A program made the position numbers and the translations under genes. DNA of 64,000 bases from an uncultured Allorhizobium sp. (GTDB lineage: Bacteria > Pseudomonadota > Alphaproteobacteria > Rhizobiales > Rhizobiaceae). Each line of letters opens with the position of its first letter. Position 1 is the first letter of the stretch. The stretch lies in NCBI GenBank assembly GCA_958439205.1, contig OY288189.1, positions 3,735,001-3,799,000 on the forward strand, read 5' to 3'. Positions 25,004 to 32,807 of the stretch are shown in pieces. Below the pieces are notes generated by a model. The model saw only the letters and a program-made list of their open reading frames with translations. It did not search any database and was not told where the DNA came from.

Positions 25004-25587
25004 CAAAAAAGATGCAAACGAGAGGCAGACCGCGTCGCTTCGATCCCGACGAAGGTGTGGCGGTAGCGCAAAAGCTATTCCATGCTCGCGGCTATGATGC
25101 GGTCGGCGTGGCGGACATTACGGCAGCCCTCGGCATCAACCCGCCGAGCTTCTATGCCGCCTTCGGCAACAAGATGGGGCTCTATGGGCGGGTTCTGGAC
25201 CGTTATGCGGTAACCGGCGCAATCCCACTTGCCGATCTCCTCCGTCCCGACCGAAGGGTGGCCACGTGCCTCGGCGCCGTGCTCGAGGAGGCCGCGCGAC
25301 GCTATGCAGCCAATCCCGATGCGACGGGATGCCTGGTGGTTGAAGGTGCACGATCGGACGACCCCGAGGCACGGGCTGCAGCCTGTGTCTTTCAACGGGG
25401 TGCCGAGGACGTGATCCGTGCCTATATCGCCGCACGCCATCCGGATAAAGCCGATGAGGTAACGGATTTTGTTGGTGCGACCATGGCCGGGATGTCGGCC
25501 AAGGCGCGGTCGGGCATTTCGCTCGACCGGCTGATGGCCATTGCGAAACTCGCAGAGACGGCGCTGGAACAGTCATTGCAGGAATGA
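24994..25587 (+). CDS. bdcR: TetR-family regulator BdcR
   Basis: The GTG at 24994 gives VTTTKKMQTRGRPRRF, which lines up with the start of E. coli BdcR; AAGG lies nine bases upstream. An ATG at 25012 is the alternative. The helix-turn-helix is VADITAALGINPPSFYAAFGNK. The ligand domain has the family-like ATGCLVVEGARSDDPEARA. 197 residues. It should repress itself and bdcA, which starts about 70 bases away on the other strand. Confidence 0.85.
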   Translation: MTTTKKMQTRGRPRRFDPDEGVAVAQKLFHARGYDAVGVADITAALGINPPSFYAAFGNKMGLYGRVLDRYAVTGAIPLADLLRPDRRVATCLGAVLEEAARRYAANPDATGCLVVEGARSDDPEARAAACVFQRGAEDVIRAYIAARHPDKADEVTDFVGATMAGMSAKARSGISLDRLMAIAKLAETALEQSLQE

Positions 25588-25649
25588 ACCGTTCAGACCG
25601 ATGATTGAAGTGAACCAGAAAACGGCAGCCTGAAGGGGCCGCCCTTCCC

Positions 25650-26021
25650 TCACGCTTTTCGCGTAAACAGGATCACCGCAAACAGCAGGACGCCGGCGAA
25701 GGTGACCAGCGAGGAGACCGCGACGACGGGTTCGAGTGACGGATTGCCGGTCAGCATCAGGAAGAGCGCGGGCGCCATGACCAGGATGCCGAGCGTGTAG
25801 AGCATGTACTGGATCTTGGCGATCCGGCTGGCGGCCTGAACCGGGTTCAGCGCGTAGTAGATGCCGAAGATCGCCATCGTCACCCAGCCGAGCAGGTTGA
25901 TATGGGCATGGGCGCCGGTCGCCTCGAACTGGTGGGTGATCGACATGTAGAGGCCGACACAGATGCCGGCGATCAGGAACAGGATCGCGGTGCGGAAATA
26001 CCAGACAGATAATTGTGGCAT
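25650..26021 (-). CDS. Small oxidase subunit I-like membrane protein
   Basis: A 123-residue protein from the ATG at 26021, which follows GGGGGAT. It has four hydrophobic segments. The motif HQFEATGAHAHINLLGWV resembles the helix of heme-copper oxidase or nitric oxide reductase subunit I that begins with paired His. The rest of subunit I is absent, so it cannot be an oxidase by itself. Such short proteins are often annotated as cytochrome oxidase subunit I-like. It may bind heme or metal. First of three small envelope genes on this strand. Confidence 0.65.
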   Translation of the reverse strand: MPQLSVWYFRTAILFLIAGICVGLYMSITHQFEATGAHAHINLLGWVTMAIFGIYYALNPVQAASRIAKIQYMLYTLGILVMAPALFLMLTGNPSLEPVVAVSSLVTFAGVLLFAVILFTRKA

Positions 26022-26136
26022 GTTGAAATCCCCCGATACAACAAGCCTGCAGGATAACACTGGTTCGGCCAGGCGCAATCGGCTGACAATCGTCATTTTC
26101 GGGAGGATCCAGGCACGGGTTCCGGCGCGGAAACAG

Positions 26137-26607
26137 TCAGAGAAACCCGATCCAGCGCCCGGCCAGGAGGGCGGCGGGCCAGAGGACGAGCGAGGCGAGT
26201 GCGGCCAGACGCAGCGGTGACGTTGCGGGGGCACCTGCGATCAGTGCCCGCCAGGCACCGGACTGGTGCACTGCAAGCGCATTGGCCGTCCCGAGGAGGA
26301 CGAGCAGCAGCTTGATCAGGAAGGCCGGGTTCGCAGCATATTCGAGCGGACGCACCGAAAACAGGAGCGCGCCCGTCAGCACCGCAAAGCCGAGTGCCAG
26401 GGCTGCTATGCGGGAGAGCACGCTCAGCGTCTCGGCAAGCGGAAGGCGGGTGAATGCGCCGAGCAGGCGCAGGTCGAGGATGACGCTTGCACCGATCAGC
26501 ATGGCAAGCGACAGGATGTGGCCGGCATTGGCGAAAATGTAGAGCGTCGGCGAGCGAGTGAGCGCTCTTGCCACGACGCTTTCGCCAAGAGGAGCCAGCC
26601 ACTCCAT
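26137..26607 (-). CDS. Four-helix membrane protein, DUF6644/CopD-like
   Basis: A 156-residue membrane protein with four hydrophobic segments. An early helix carries NAGHILSLAMLIGASVILDLRLLG, with a His that could coordinate metal. The layout is like DUF6644 or DUF2214 membrane proteins, distantly like CopD. It stands six bases upstream-to-downstream from the DUF6152-like gene, so the two are probably one transcript. Function is not established. Confidence 0.65.
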   Translation of the reverse strand: MEWLAPLGESVVARALTRSPTLYIFANAGHILSLAMLIGASVILDLRLLGAFTRLPLAETLSVLSRIAALALGFAVLTGALLFSVRPLEYAANPAFLIKLLLVLLGTANALAVHQSGAWRALIAGAPATSPLRLAALASLVLWPAALLAGRWIGFL

Positions 26608-26612
26608 GCCCG

Positions 26613-27017
26613 TCAGTTGGTGACGATGCGGTTGGGATAGATTTCGTAGTTCTTGCCCGACACGATGACCCGCACGGCCTTCAGGCGCTTCTCATCCGGA
26701 TCGAGAGACCGGTTGCCGCGGACTGTGATCTCATCGCCGACAGCGACCACGCCTTCGACGAAGCCGGAACGCTGGGTGAGGCCGGGATTGCCGAGTTCGA
26801 TGCGCCAGACACCGTCGGCGGTGTCGAGCTCAAGTGTCGGATGCGGCGGGGCAAAGGAGATGGCGGTGAGCTTGCCGCTCAGATTGATCTGGTCGGCCTC
26901 GGCCCAGGACCAGCCGTGATGGGCGACGGCCGCACCGGCGAGAAGGGCTGCACCGGCCAGGGCCGAGAGGGCGAGCGTGGATTTCGTCATAGACGGCAGG
27001 GAGAATGAGCGGGTCAT
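26613..27017 (-). CDS. Exported DUF6152-like protein
   Basis: A 134-residue exported protein. The signal peptide TLALSALAGAALLAGAAVA is followed by HHGWSWAEADQINLSGKL, typical of DUF6152 proteins, whose mature chain starts with His-His-Gly. The body is a small beta fold with HPTLELDTADGVWRIELGNP. The ATG at 27017 has GGAG ten bases upstream. The His-rich mature start hints at metal binding. First gene of a probable pair with the membrane protein downstream. Confidence 0.7.
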   Translation of the reverse strand: MTRSFSLPSMTKSTLALSALAGAALLAGAAVAHHGWSWAEADQINLSGKLTAISFAPPHPTLELDTADGVWRIELGNPGLTQRSGFVEGVVAVGDEITVRGNRSLDPDEKRLKAVRVIVSGKNYEIYPNRIVTN

Positions 27018-27149
27018 GATCGTCTCCGGATTGGGTCACACCTACCATCAAGGGTAGTGCGCGGATCCGGATTTGCGACCTCACCTTTGCTTGATCGCAA
27101 GGTGAAGTCAGCCAGGGGCGCCGGTTTATGGGCGCCCCCTGCCCTCATC

Positions 27150-28637
27150 TCAGTGCAAGGCGGCGCTGGCGGCGAGCCGCTCGTCCTTGTCGTGCAGGGC
27201 GAAGCGGTCGACCATGTCGGCGCTGGCCTCGTTGAAGCCGAGGACGTCGACCTCGATGCCGGCCTTGCGGTATTTCAAGACGATCTTGTCGAGGGCGCCG
27301 ACGGCGGTGATGTCCCAGAGGTGGGCAGCGCTGACGTCGATGACGACCTTGTTCGCTGCATCCGAGAAGTCGAAGGCGTGGATGAAGCTCTCGGCCGAGG
27401 CGAAGAAGATCTGGCCGGTGACCCGGTAGGTGACCGTACCCGATGTTTCCTCGGCATGGCGGCTGACGCGGAAGAGCTTGGCCACCTTGCCGGCAAAGAA
27501 GATGCCGGAAAGGAGCACGCCGACGATGACGCCCTTGGCGAGGTCGTGGGTGGCAACGACCGTGACAACGGTTGCCAGCATGACGACCGAAGACTGCCAG
27601 GGATTGCGGCGGAGATCGAGGATCGAGCGCCAGGAGAAGGTGCCGATCGAGACCATGATCATGACGGCAACCAGGGCTGCCATCGGGATGATGCGGACGA
27701 GATCATCGAGCACCACGATCAGGAAGAGCAGGAAGGCGCCGGCGACGAAGGCGGACAGGCGTCCACGCCCACCCGAGGTGACGTTGATGACAGACTGGCC
27801 GATCATGGCGCATCCGCCCATGCCGCCGATGAACGCGGAGGCGATGTTGCCCGTGCCCTGGCCAATGCATTCCTGGCTCTTGTTGCTCGGCGTGTCCGTC
27901 ATGTCGTCGACGATCTGGGCTGTCAGCAGCGATTCCAGCAGGCCGACGGCGGCGAGCGTGATCGAATAGGGCAGGATGATCTGCAGCGTCTCCCAGGTGA
28001 GCGGCACATCCGGCAGCAGGAAGACCGGCAGCGTCGAGGGCAGTTCGCCGAGGTCACCGACGGTGCGCAGGTCCATGCCGGTCCACCAGGCAAGCGTGGT
28101 GAGGACGGCGATGGCGACGAGCGGCGACGGGATCGCCTTCGTCACGTAGGGGAAGAGGTAGATGATCCCCAGGCCGGCGGCGATCATGGCATAGGTGAGC
28201 CCCGGCACGCCGATCAGCTCCGGCAGCTGCGCCATGAAGATGAGGATCGCAAGCGCGTTGACGAAGCCGGTGATGACCGAGCGGGAGACGAAGCGCATGA
28301 CGCGGCCAAGCTTCAGGAAGCCGGCCAAGATCTGGATAAGGCCCATCAGGATGGTGGCGGCGAAGAGATATTGCAGGCCGTGTTCCTTGACCAAAGTCAC
28401 CATGATCACGGCAGTGGCGGCGGTGGCGGCTGAGATCATGCCGGGTCGGCCGCCGACAAAGGCGGTGACGCAGGCAATGGCGAAGGAGGCGTAAAGGCCA
28501 ACCTTGGGATCGACGCCGGCGATGACCGAGAAGCCGATGGCTTCTGGAATGAGGGCAAGTGCTACGACGATGCCCGAGAGGATGTCGCCACGGATGTTGG
28601 AGAACCACTCGCGGCGGTAATTGGCAAATGTTTGCAT
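27150..28637 (-). CDS. SulP-family anion transporter with STAS domain
   Basis: A 495-residue permease of the SulP/SLC26 family, starting MQTFANYRREWFSNIRGDILS at 28637. Hallmarks are GIVVALALIPEAIGFSVIAGVDPKVGLYAS near the start and FIGGMGGCAMIGQSVINVTSGGRGRLS in the middle. The C-terminal STAS domain holds KVVIDVSAAHLWDITAVGAL. Likely a sulfate or bicarbonate transporter; the sulfate-binding protein gene just upstream and the cys operon at 33 kb favour sulfate. Preceded by a structured leader of over 150 bases. Confidence 0.88.
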   Translation of the reverse strand: MQTFANYRREWFSNIRGDILSGIVVALALIPEAIGFSVIAGVDPKVGLYASFAIACVTAFVGGRPGMISAATAATAVIMVTLVKEHGLQYLFAATILMGLIQILAGFLKLGRVMRFVSRSVITGFVNALAILIFMAQLPELIGVPGLTYAMIAAGLGIIYLFPYVTKAIPSPLVAIAVLTTLAWWTGMDLRTVGDLGELPSTLPVFLLPDVPLTWETLQIILPYSITLAAVGLLESLLTAQIVDDMTDTPSNKSQECIGQGTGNIASAFIGGMGGCAMIGQSVINVTSGGRGRLSAFVAGAFLLFLIVVLDDLVRIIPMAALVAVMIMVSIGTFSWRSILDLRRNPWQSSVVMLATVVTVVATHDLAKGVIVGVLLSGIFFAGKVAKLFRVSRHAEETSGTVTYRVTGQIFFASAESFIHAFDFSDAANKVVIDVSAAHLWDITAVGALDKIVLKYRKAGIEVDVLGFNEASADMVDRFALHDKDERLAASAALH

Positions 28638-28654
28638 TGTTGATTTTTCACAGT

Positions 28655-28775
28655 TGTTGCAACGGTCCGAGAGGGTCTCGGGCCAGGAAAAGACGATGGT
28701 TGCGTTGCTGTGTTGTCTGGCGGATCGGCGGCCAGAAGAGCCACCCGGATTTGCACCGGGTCCATGCGGATGAGG
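28655..28775 (-). promoter_or_regulatory. Structured 5' leader of the SulP gene, candidate sul1-type RNA
   Basis: On the reverse strand the leader holds a CCCGG-TGCAAAT-CCGGG hairpin, a GGCC-rich segment, a CCGAGA-CCC-TCTCGG hairpin and GTTGCAAC just before the start region. I recall an alphaproteobacterial RNA class called sul1 that lies upstream of SulP-like genes; I cannot confirm the match by covariance search. The sequence does not fit SAM-II or TPP riboswitches. Confidence 0.4.
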
Positions 28776-28858
28776 TTCTGTAGCGGAAATGGTGCTGCGG
28801 CGCAACGACGGGGGGCGGCCGGCCGGCAAGAGGCCGTCGCTTCGCTTCATCTACAAAC

Positions 28859-28891
28859 AGAGAAGGCGGCCCTTTCGGAGCCGCCTTCTTG
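28859..28891 (-). terminator. Hairpin after the sulfate-binding protein gene
   Basis: AGAAGGCGGC and GCCGCCTTCT form a ten-pair stem with a nine-base loop, 20 bases beyond the sbp stop. The following T-run is weak on the reverse strand. Confidence 0.65.
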
Positions 28892-28910
28892 CCTCGGGAG
28901 GAGCCGCCCG

Positions 28911-29927
28911 TCAGGGGCGGTAGATCTGATCGAAGACACCGCCTTCGCCGAAATGCTCCGGTTGTGCCTTGGCCCAGCCGCCGAAGAGCGGATCGTCGAT
29001 GGTGACGAGATCGAGCTTCGGCAGTTCGGGGCCGGAGCCTGCGGCGACGAGGTCCGGACGCGAGGGGCGGTAGAAGTGTTTGGCGGCCAGCGCCTGGCCT
29101 TCTGCCGAATAGAGGTAGTTCAGATAGGCTTCCGCCTGTTTGCGGGTGCCCTTCTTGTCGACATTGACGTCGACAACGGCGACTGGCGGTTCGGCGAGGA
29201 TCGACAGCGACGGAGTGACGATGTCGAACTGGTCGGCACCGAATTCCTTGCCGGCGAGATAGGCCTCGTTTTCCCAGGAGATCAGCACGTCGCCGATTTC
29301 GCGCTGGGCAAAGCTCGTCAGAGAGCCGCGGGCGCCGGTATCCAGCACCGGAGCGCGGCGGTAAATCTCGGCGATATAGTCGCGGATCTTCTGCTGGTCG
29401 CCGCCGAATTCCTTGTTGGCCCAGGCCCAAGCGGCGAGATAGTTCCAGCGCGCCCCGCCCGAGGTCTTCGGATTGGGCGTGACGATCTGCACATCGCCCT
29501 TCACCAGATCGCCCCAATCCTGGATGCCCTTCGGATTGCCCTTGCGCACCAGGAAGACGATGGTCGAGGTGTAGGGGGAAGAATTGTTCGGCAGGCGTGT
29601 GCGCCAGTCCGGCGCGATCAACTTTGCCCGCTCGGAGATGATGTCGATGTCGCTCTGCAAAGCGAGTGTCACGACATCGGCCTCGAGGCCTTCCATCACG
29701 GCGCGGGCCTGGCGGCCGGAGCCGCCATGCGACTGGCTGACCGTCACGGTCTCGCCGGCCTCGGTCTGCCAGTGCTTGGCAAAGGCGGTGTTGTATTCGG
29801 CGTAGAACTCGCGCGTCGGATCGTAGGAGACGTTCAGAAGCTCCGCAGCACCTGCCGGCAGCACAAGGCCGGTGGACAGGCTCAAGCCGACGAGAAACGC
29901 CGCAAGATTTTTCCCAATGCACTTCAT
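28911..29927 (-). CDS. Periplasmic sulfate-binding protein
   Basis: A 338-residue exported protein of the Sbp/CysP family. Signal peptide MKCIGKNLAAFLVGLSLSTG with cleavage near PAGAA. The mature chain starts ELLNVSYDPTREFYAEYN, the classic sulfate-binder opening, followed by SHGGSGRQARAVMEG and NPKTSGGARWNYLAAWA, which contribute ligand-binding backbone and Ser groups. It normally feeds a CysTWA importer, none of which is in the window. The SulP gene follows on the same strand after a terminator-like hairpin. Confidence 0.92.
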   Translation of the reverse strand: MKCIGKNLAAFLVGLSLSTGLVLPAGAAELLNVSYDPTREFYAEYNTAFAKHWQTEAGETVTVSQSHGGSGRQARAVMEGLEADVVTLALQSDIDIISERAKLIAPDWRTRLPNNSSPYTSTIVFLVRKGNPKGIQDWGDLVKGDVQIVTPNPKTSGGARWNYLAAWAWANKEFGGDQQKIRDYIAEIYRRAPVLDTGARGSLTSFAQREIGDVLISWENEAYLAGKEFGADQFDIVTPSLSILAEPPVAVVDVNVDKKGTRKQAEAYLNYLYSAEGQALAAKHFYRPSRPDLVAAGSGPELPKLDLVTIDDPLFGGWAKAQPEHFGEGGVFDQIYRP

Positions 29928-30484
29928 GTCTGTGCCTCCTCTCTGGCGTTAACGATTTAAGACTACCTGACTAGTCGTCTTAGTCAACGCGGGGGAAACA
30001 GTTCGCAAAAGCGTTTCCCGAGACCCCACCGAAGGCGCGACGGGCATGCTGCCCGGGGGCGTGGTTTTGGTGAAAGCTTCCGCGGAAAGCGAGTTCGGCA
30101 GAACGTGAGGGTGGCTCTCAGGGGGACGGGAAGAGGCTTTTCGAATGCGGAGACGAAATGCTTTTTGGAGGGGGCAAGCGTCGGTTCGAGTGCGAGGGGT
30201 AAGCCCCCGACCACCCCCAAAACCGCTCAAACGGCAGTCACAAAAGGGTGAAAAGAATAAAAAATAATCGTTGTATGTCATAGTTAAATGACGGCAAAAA
30301 GACAGCCTAACCCTCTGTTTTTCCTCAGCTCACATTTCAAGTGCCAACCTGGATACCGGGTATTTTCACCGAACCAATCAGTTCGATTGTGCGCAAAGGG
30401 GTATTGTAATCCCAAGCGTTCTGCGCCAAATACATCTCATCGAACCGAGCAGTTCGATTGGCAAGGTTCTAAAGGTACACCACA
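29928..30484. other. Long intergenic region before the small-protein array
   Basis: No gene is supported in these 557 bases. Near the left end the repeated GACTA/TAGTC units around GACTAGTC (29969-29976) lie in the sbp promoter area. The middle (30000-30230) is GC-rich without coding character. The right end is AT-rich and carries two operator-like repeats listed separately. Confidence 0.4.
30370..30460. promoter_or_regulatory. Two copies of a 20-base operator-like repeat
   Basis: CGAAC-N6-GTTCGATTG occurs at 30370-30389 and again at 30441-30460, 18 of 20 bases identical, 71 bases apart. The CGAAC and GTTCG arms are exact inverted repeats. They stand 115 and 44 bases before the first gene of the small-protein array. 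Confidence 0.5.
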
Positions 30485-30727
30485 ATGAAGATCATCGCAG
30501 CAGCACTCCTCACCACCCTCGCAGGCACATCGGCCGCCTTCGCGGTAGAGCCGATCCCAGGCTCGATCACCTATGGCGGTGCGCAGCCAAGGCTCGAACA
30601 GGCTCCCACCGGTTCGAACTTCTTCCATACCTTCTACGCCAATGGATCCGAGGTCCACGAGATCTATCAGGTGAATGCAGACCGGACCGTCTCCCTCGTC
30701 TCGCGTTCCGTATCAAACAGCGACTGA
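30485..30727 (+). CDS. Small secreted protein, array copy 1 (divergent)
   Basis: An 80-residue exported protein. Signal peptide MKIIAAALLTTLAGTSAAFA, then a mature chain of about 60 residues starting VEPIPGSITYGGAQPRLEQ. It shares with the next four genes the core PIPGSITY, FFHTF, EIYQVNAD and a serine-rich end VSLVSRSVSNSD, but differs at many positions, so it is the oldest or least homogenised copy. No cysteine is present. I do not recognise the family. It heads a tandem array ending in a strong terminator. Confidence 0.8.
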   Translation: MKIIAAALLTTLAGTSAAFAVEPIPGSITYGGAQPRLEQAPTGSNFFHTFYANGSEVHEIYQVNADRTVSLVSRSVSNSD

Positions 30728-30853
30728 ACGCCCAGACGACCAGAGACACATCTCTGAGACTGACGACCGAGACTACAGACTGATCATACCCACAAACACA
30801 ATCCTGAGCTGAACACAACGCGTGTCGCTCAATTCCAGATAAGGAAAACGACC

Positions 30854-31102
30854 ATGAAGACCATCATCTCCGCAGCCCTCATCTCCATCGTTGCCGGTTC
30901 GGCTGCTTTCGCCGCCGTCCAGCCGATCCCGGGCTCGATCACCTACGACAACGCAAACGTCATGCTGGAAAAGGCACCTGCCGGTTCGACCTTCTTCCAC
31001 ACCTTCTCCAACGGTGACGGCCGTGACGTTCGCGAGATCTACAAGGTCAACGCCGACAAGTCGGTGACCCTGGTTAACCGCACTGTCTCGAACGCTTCTT
31101 AA
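30854..31102 (+). CDS. Small secreted protein, array copy 2
   Basis: An 82-residue exported protein, nearly identical to copies 3-5. Signal peptide MKTIISAALISIVAGSAAFA; mature chain AVQPIPGSITYDNANVMLEK and the shared tail DKSVTLVNRTVSNAS. The charged stretch NGDGRDVREIYKVNAD is invariant in copies 2-5. The upstream site AAGGAAAA precedes the ATG. The gap before it (from copy 1) lacks the GC-rich hairpin found between later copies. Confidence 0.85.
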   Translation: MKTIISAALISIVAGSAAFAAVQPIPGSITYDNANVMLEKAPAGSTFFHTFSNGDGRDVREIYKVNADKSVTLVNRTVSNAS

Positions 31103-31139
31103 TCAACGCGCCTCCCAAGACGCACAGAAGACCTCCAGC

Positions 31140-31175
31140 GGCAGGCTCGGCCCCTCTCCACCGCCCCGAGCCGCC
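31140..31175 (+). other. Intergenic hairpin, array gap 2-3
   Basis: GGC-A-GGCTCGG pairs with CCGAGCC-GCC (ten pairs and one bulged A). The same arrangement recurs in the next two gaps with base changes in the loop and partly in the stem, which suggests selection on RNA structure. No T-run follows, so it is not a simple terminator. Confidence 0.6.
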
Positions 31176-31205
31176 GCCACACACAACGCACAAAGGAATA
31201 TCACC

Positions 31206-31454
31206 ATGAAGACCATCATTTCTGCAGCCCTCATCTCCCTCGCAGCTGGTTCGGCCGCTTTCGCCTCCGTCCAGCCGATCCCGGGTTCGATCACCTACGA
31301 CAACGCAAACGTCATGCTGGAAAAGGCTCCGGCCGGTTCGACCTTCTTCCACACCTTCTCCAACGGTGACGGCCGTGATGTTCGCGAGATCTACAAGGTC
31401 AATGCCGACAAGTCGGTGACCCTCGTCAACCGCACTGTCTCGAACGCTTCTTAA
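31206..31454 (+). CDS. Small secreted protein, array copy 3
   Basis: 82 residues, differing from copy 2 at only a few positions, for example SLAAGSAAFAS in the leader. The mature part keeps PIPGSITYDNANVMLEK, GSTFFHTFSNGDGRDV and VNRTVSNAS. The ATG follows the repeated leader CACAAAGGAA. Synonymous third-base changes relative to its neighbours show that the protein, not just the DNA, is kept. Confidence 0.85.
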   Translation: MKTIISAALISLAAGSAAFASVQPIPGSITYDNANVMLEKAPAGSTFFHTFSNGDGRDVREIYKVNADKSVTLVNRTVSNAS

Positions 31455-31501
31455 TCCGAAGCGCCTGAACGAACGCGCCTACCAAGACGCAAAATACCCC
31501 C

Positions 31502-31543
31502 GGCGGCTGGCTCGGCCCCTCCCCCTGACCCTGAGCCGCCGCC
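31502..31543 (+). other. Intergenic hairpin, array gap 3-4
   Basis: GGCGGC-T-GGCTC pairs with GAGCC-GCCGCC (11 pairs, one bulged T). It stands 15 bases before the CACAAAGGAA leader of copy 4. Confidence 0.6.
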
Positions 31544-31569
31544 AACCCAACGCACAAAGGAACACGATC

Positions 31570-31818
31570 ATGAAGACCATCATCTCTGCAGCCCTCATCG
31601 CCCTCGCAGCCGGCACGTCCGCTTTCGCCGCCGTCCAGCCGATCCCGGGCTCGATCACCTATGACAACGCAAACGTCATGCTGGAAAAGGCTCCGGCCGG
31701 TTCGACCTTCTTCCACACGTTCGCAAACGGTGACGGCCGCGACGTCCGCGAGATCTACAAGGTCAACGCCGACAAGTCGGTGACCCTCGTCAACCGCACT
31801 GTCTCGAACGCTTCTTAA
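31570..31818 (+). CDS. Small secreted protein, array copy 4
   Basis: 82 residues; leader MKTIISAALIALAAGTSAFA and a mature chain that reads FFHTFANGDGRDV where copies 2 and 3 have Ser for the Ala. Otherwise as its neighbours. Same CACAAAGGAA ribosome site. A GC-rich hairpin lies on each side of the gene. Confidence 0.85.
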   Translation: MKTIISAALIALAAGTSAFAAVQPIPGSITYDNANVMLEKAPAGSTFFHTFANGDGRDVREIYKVNADKSVTLVNRTVSNAS

Positions 31819-31846
31819 TCAACGCGCCTCACAAGACGCACCCTTC

Positions 31847-31896
31847 GGCGGCCGGCTCGGTTCCCCTCTCCCCCTTCCCCCAACCGGGTCGCCGCC
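31847..31896 (+). other. Intergenic hairpin, array gap 4-5
   Basis: GGCGGC pairs with GCCGCC and, further in, CGGTT with AACCG. The stem is less perfect than in the other gaps but keeps the outer arms. Confidence 0.5.
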
Positions 31897-31924
31897 AACC
31901 CAAACGCACAAAGGAACTAAGATC

Positions 31925-32173
31925 ATGAAGACCATCATCTCTGCAGCCCTCATCTCCCTCGCCGCTGGCTCGGCCGCTTTCGCCGCCGTTCAGCCGATCC
32001 CGGGCTCGATCACCTATGACAACGCAAACGTTCAGCTGGAAAAGGCCCCGGCCGGTTCGACCTTCTTCCACACCTTCGCAAACGGTGACGGCCGCGATGT
32101 TCGTGAGATCTACAAGGTCAATGCCGACAAGTCGGTGACCCTGGTTAACCGTACGGTTTCCAACGCCTCCTAA
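31925..32173 (+). CDS. Small secreted protein, array copy 5
   Basis: 82 residues; leader MKTIISAALISLAAGSAAFA and mature chain with Gln for Met in DNANVQLEK. The tail VTLVNRTVSNAS is unchanged. Last copy in the array; a strong intrinsic terminator starts 17 bases after its stop codon. The array as a whole looks like a single transcript that makes a large amount of one secreted product. Confidence 0.85.
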   Translation: MKTIISAALISLAAGSAAFAAVQPIPGSITYDNANVQLEKAPAGSTFFHTFANGDGRDVREIYKVNADKSVTLVNRTVSNAS

Positions 32174-32190
32174 TTCAAGGGTGCGTGATG

Positions 32191-32224
32191 GGCCTCGGGG
32201 CGTCAGTCCCGGGGCCTTTTTTTT
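32191..32224 (+). terminator. Terminator of the small-protein array
   Basis: GGCCTCGGG and CCCGGGGCC pair with one T-G wobble around a loop of about eight bases, followed by eight T. Confidence 0.88.
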
Positions 32225-32266
32225 ACGTTTGGAGGGATGGTGTGAAGGACCTGCGGCCCGTCCCGT

Positions 32267-32698
32267 TCAGTGGGGAGGTTCGCTGACTTCGCCTGCGGCA
32301 TCCGCCAGGCTCGTCGAGAGCAGCACTGCGCGAGTTTCATCTGCGACGCGGGCAAAGACCCGGCGGATCTCGCAATCGGTCTCGCCATCGCAATCCTCGC
32401 AGCGGCGATAGGCCGTCAGCGACAGGCAGGGCAAGGGCGCAACAGGACCGTCGATCAGGCGCAGCACTTCGCCATAGGTGATCTCGCTTGCCGGCCTATG
32501 CAGAAGATAGCCGCCCTGCTTGCCACGACGGCTTTCGACCATGCCGCCGCGTTTCAGGTCGAGCATGATCTGCTCGAGGAATTTCTTCGGGATCTTTTGT
32601 TTATCCGCGATATCAGGGATCTGAATCGGCTCACCCGGCTCGGCACGGGCGAGAAGTGTCAGCGCCCTCAGCGCATATTTGGCTTTCTGTGTGATCAT
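32267..32698 (-). CDS. Rrf2-family transcription regulator
   Basis: A 143-residue winged-helix regulator. It begins MITQKAKYALRALTLLARAE and has the recognition region IADKQKIPKKFLEQIMLDLKRGGMVESRRGKQGGY, typical of Rrf2. Three or four cysteines in the C-terminal part (PLPCLSLTAYRRCEDCDGETDCEIR) could hold an iron-sulfur cluster, as in IscR-like members. It is divergent from cysH and likely controls sulfate assimilation, in line with CymR-like roles of the family. Confidence 0.85.
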   Translation of the reverse strand: MITQKAKYALRALTLLARAEPGEPIQIPDIADKQKIPKKFLEQIMLDLKRGGMVESRRGKQGGYLLHRPASEITYGEVLRLIDGPVAPLPCLSLTAYRRCEDCDGETDCEIRRVFARVADETRAVLLSTSLADAAGEVSEPPH

Positions 32699-32807
32699 TG
32701 ATCGTCATTGTCCGCCAGGGCCGGCCCGGAAATCGTGCCTCCGGCCATAGCGCAATTCGGCATGCCGTTCCACGTGTCATTTGGGCCCTGCGGCACGAAT
32801 TGCCGCG

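Noticed and set aside
27057..28433. Long rightward open frame antisense to the SulP gene
   Set aside because: Low-complexity Asp, His and Arg composition typical of antisense frames; the reverse strand encodes an intact transporter.
28640..28800. SAM-II or TPP riboswitch before SulP
   Set aside because: The conserved cores of these classes that I know are not present; only stem-loops with a different layout are seen.
29984..30281. Leftward frames in the gap before the small-protein array
   Set aside because: Pro- and Arg-rich composition without motifs, start signals or overlap with known genes; likely chance frames.
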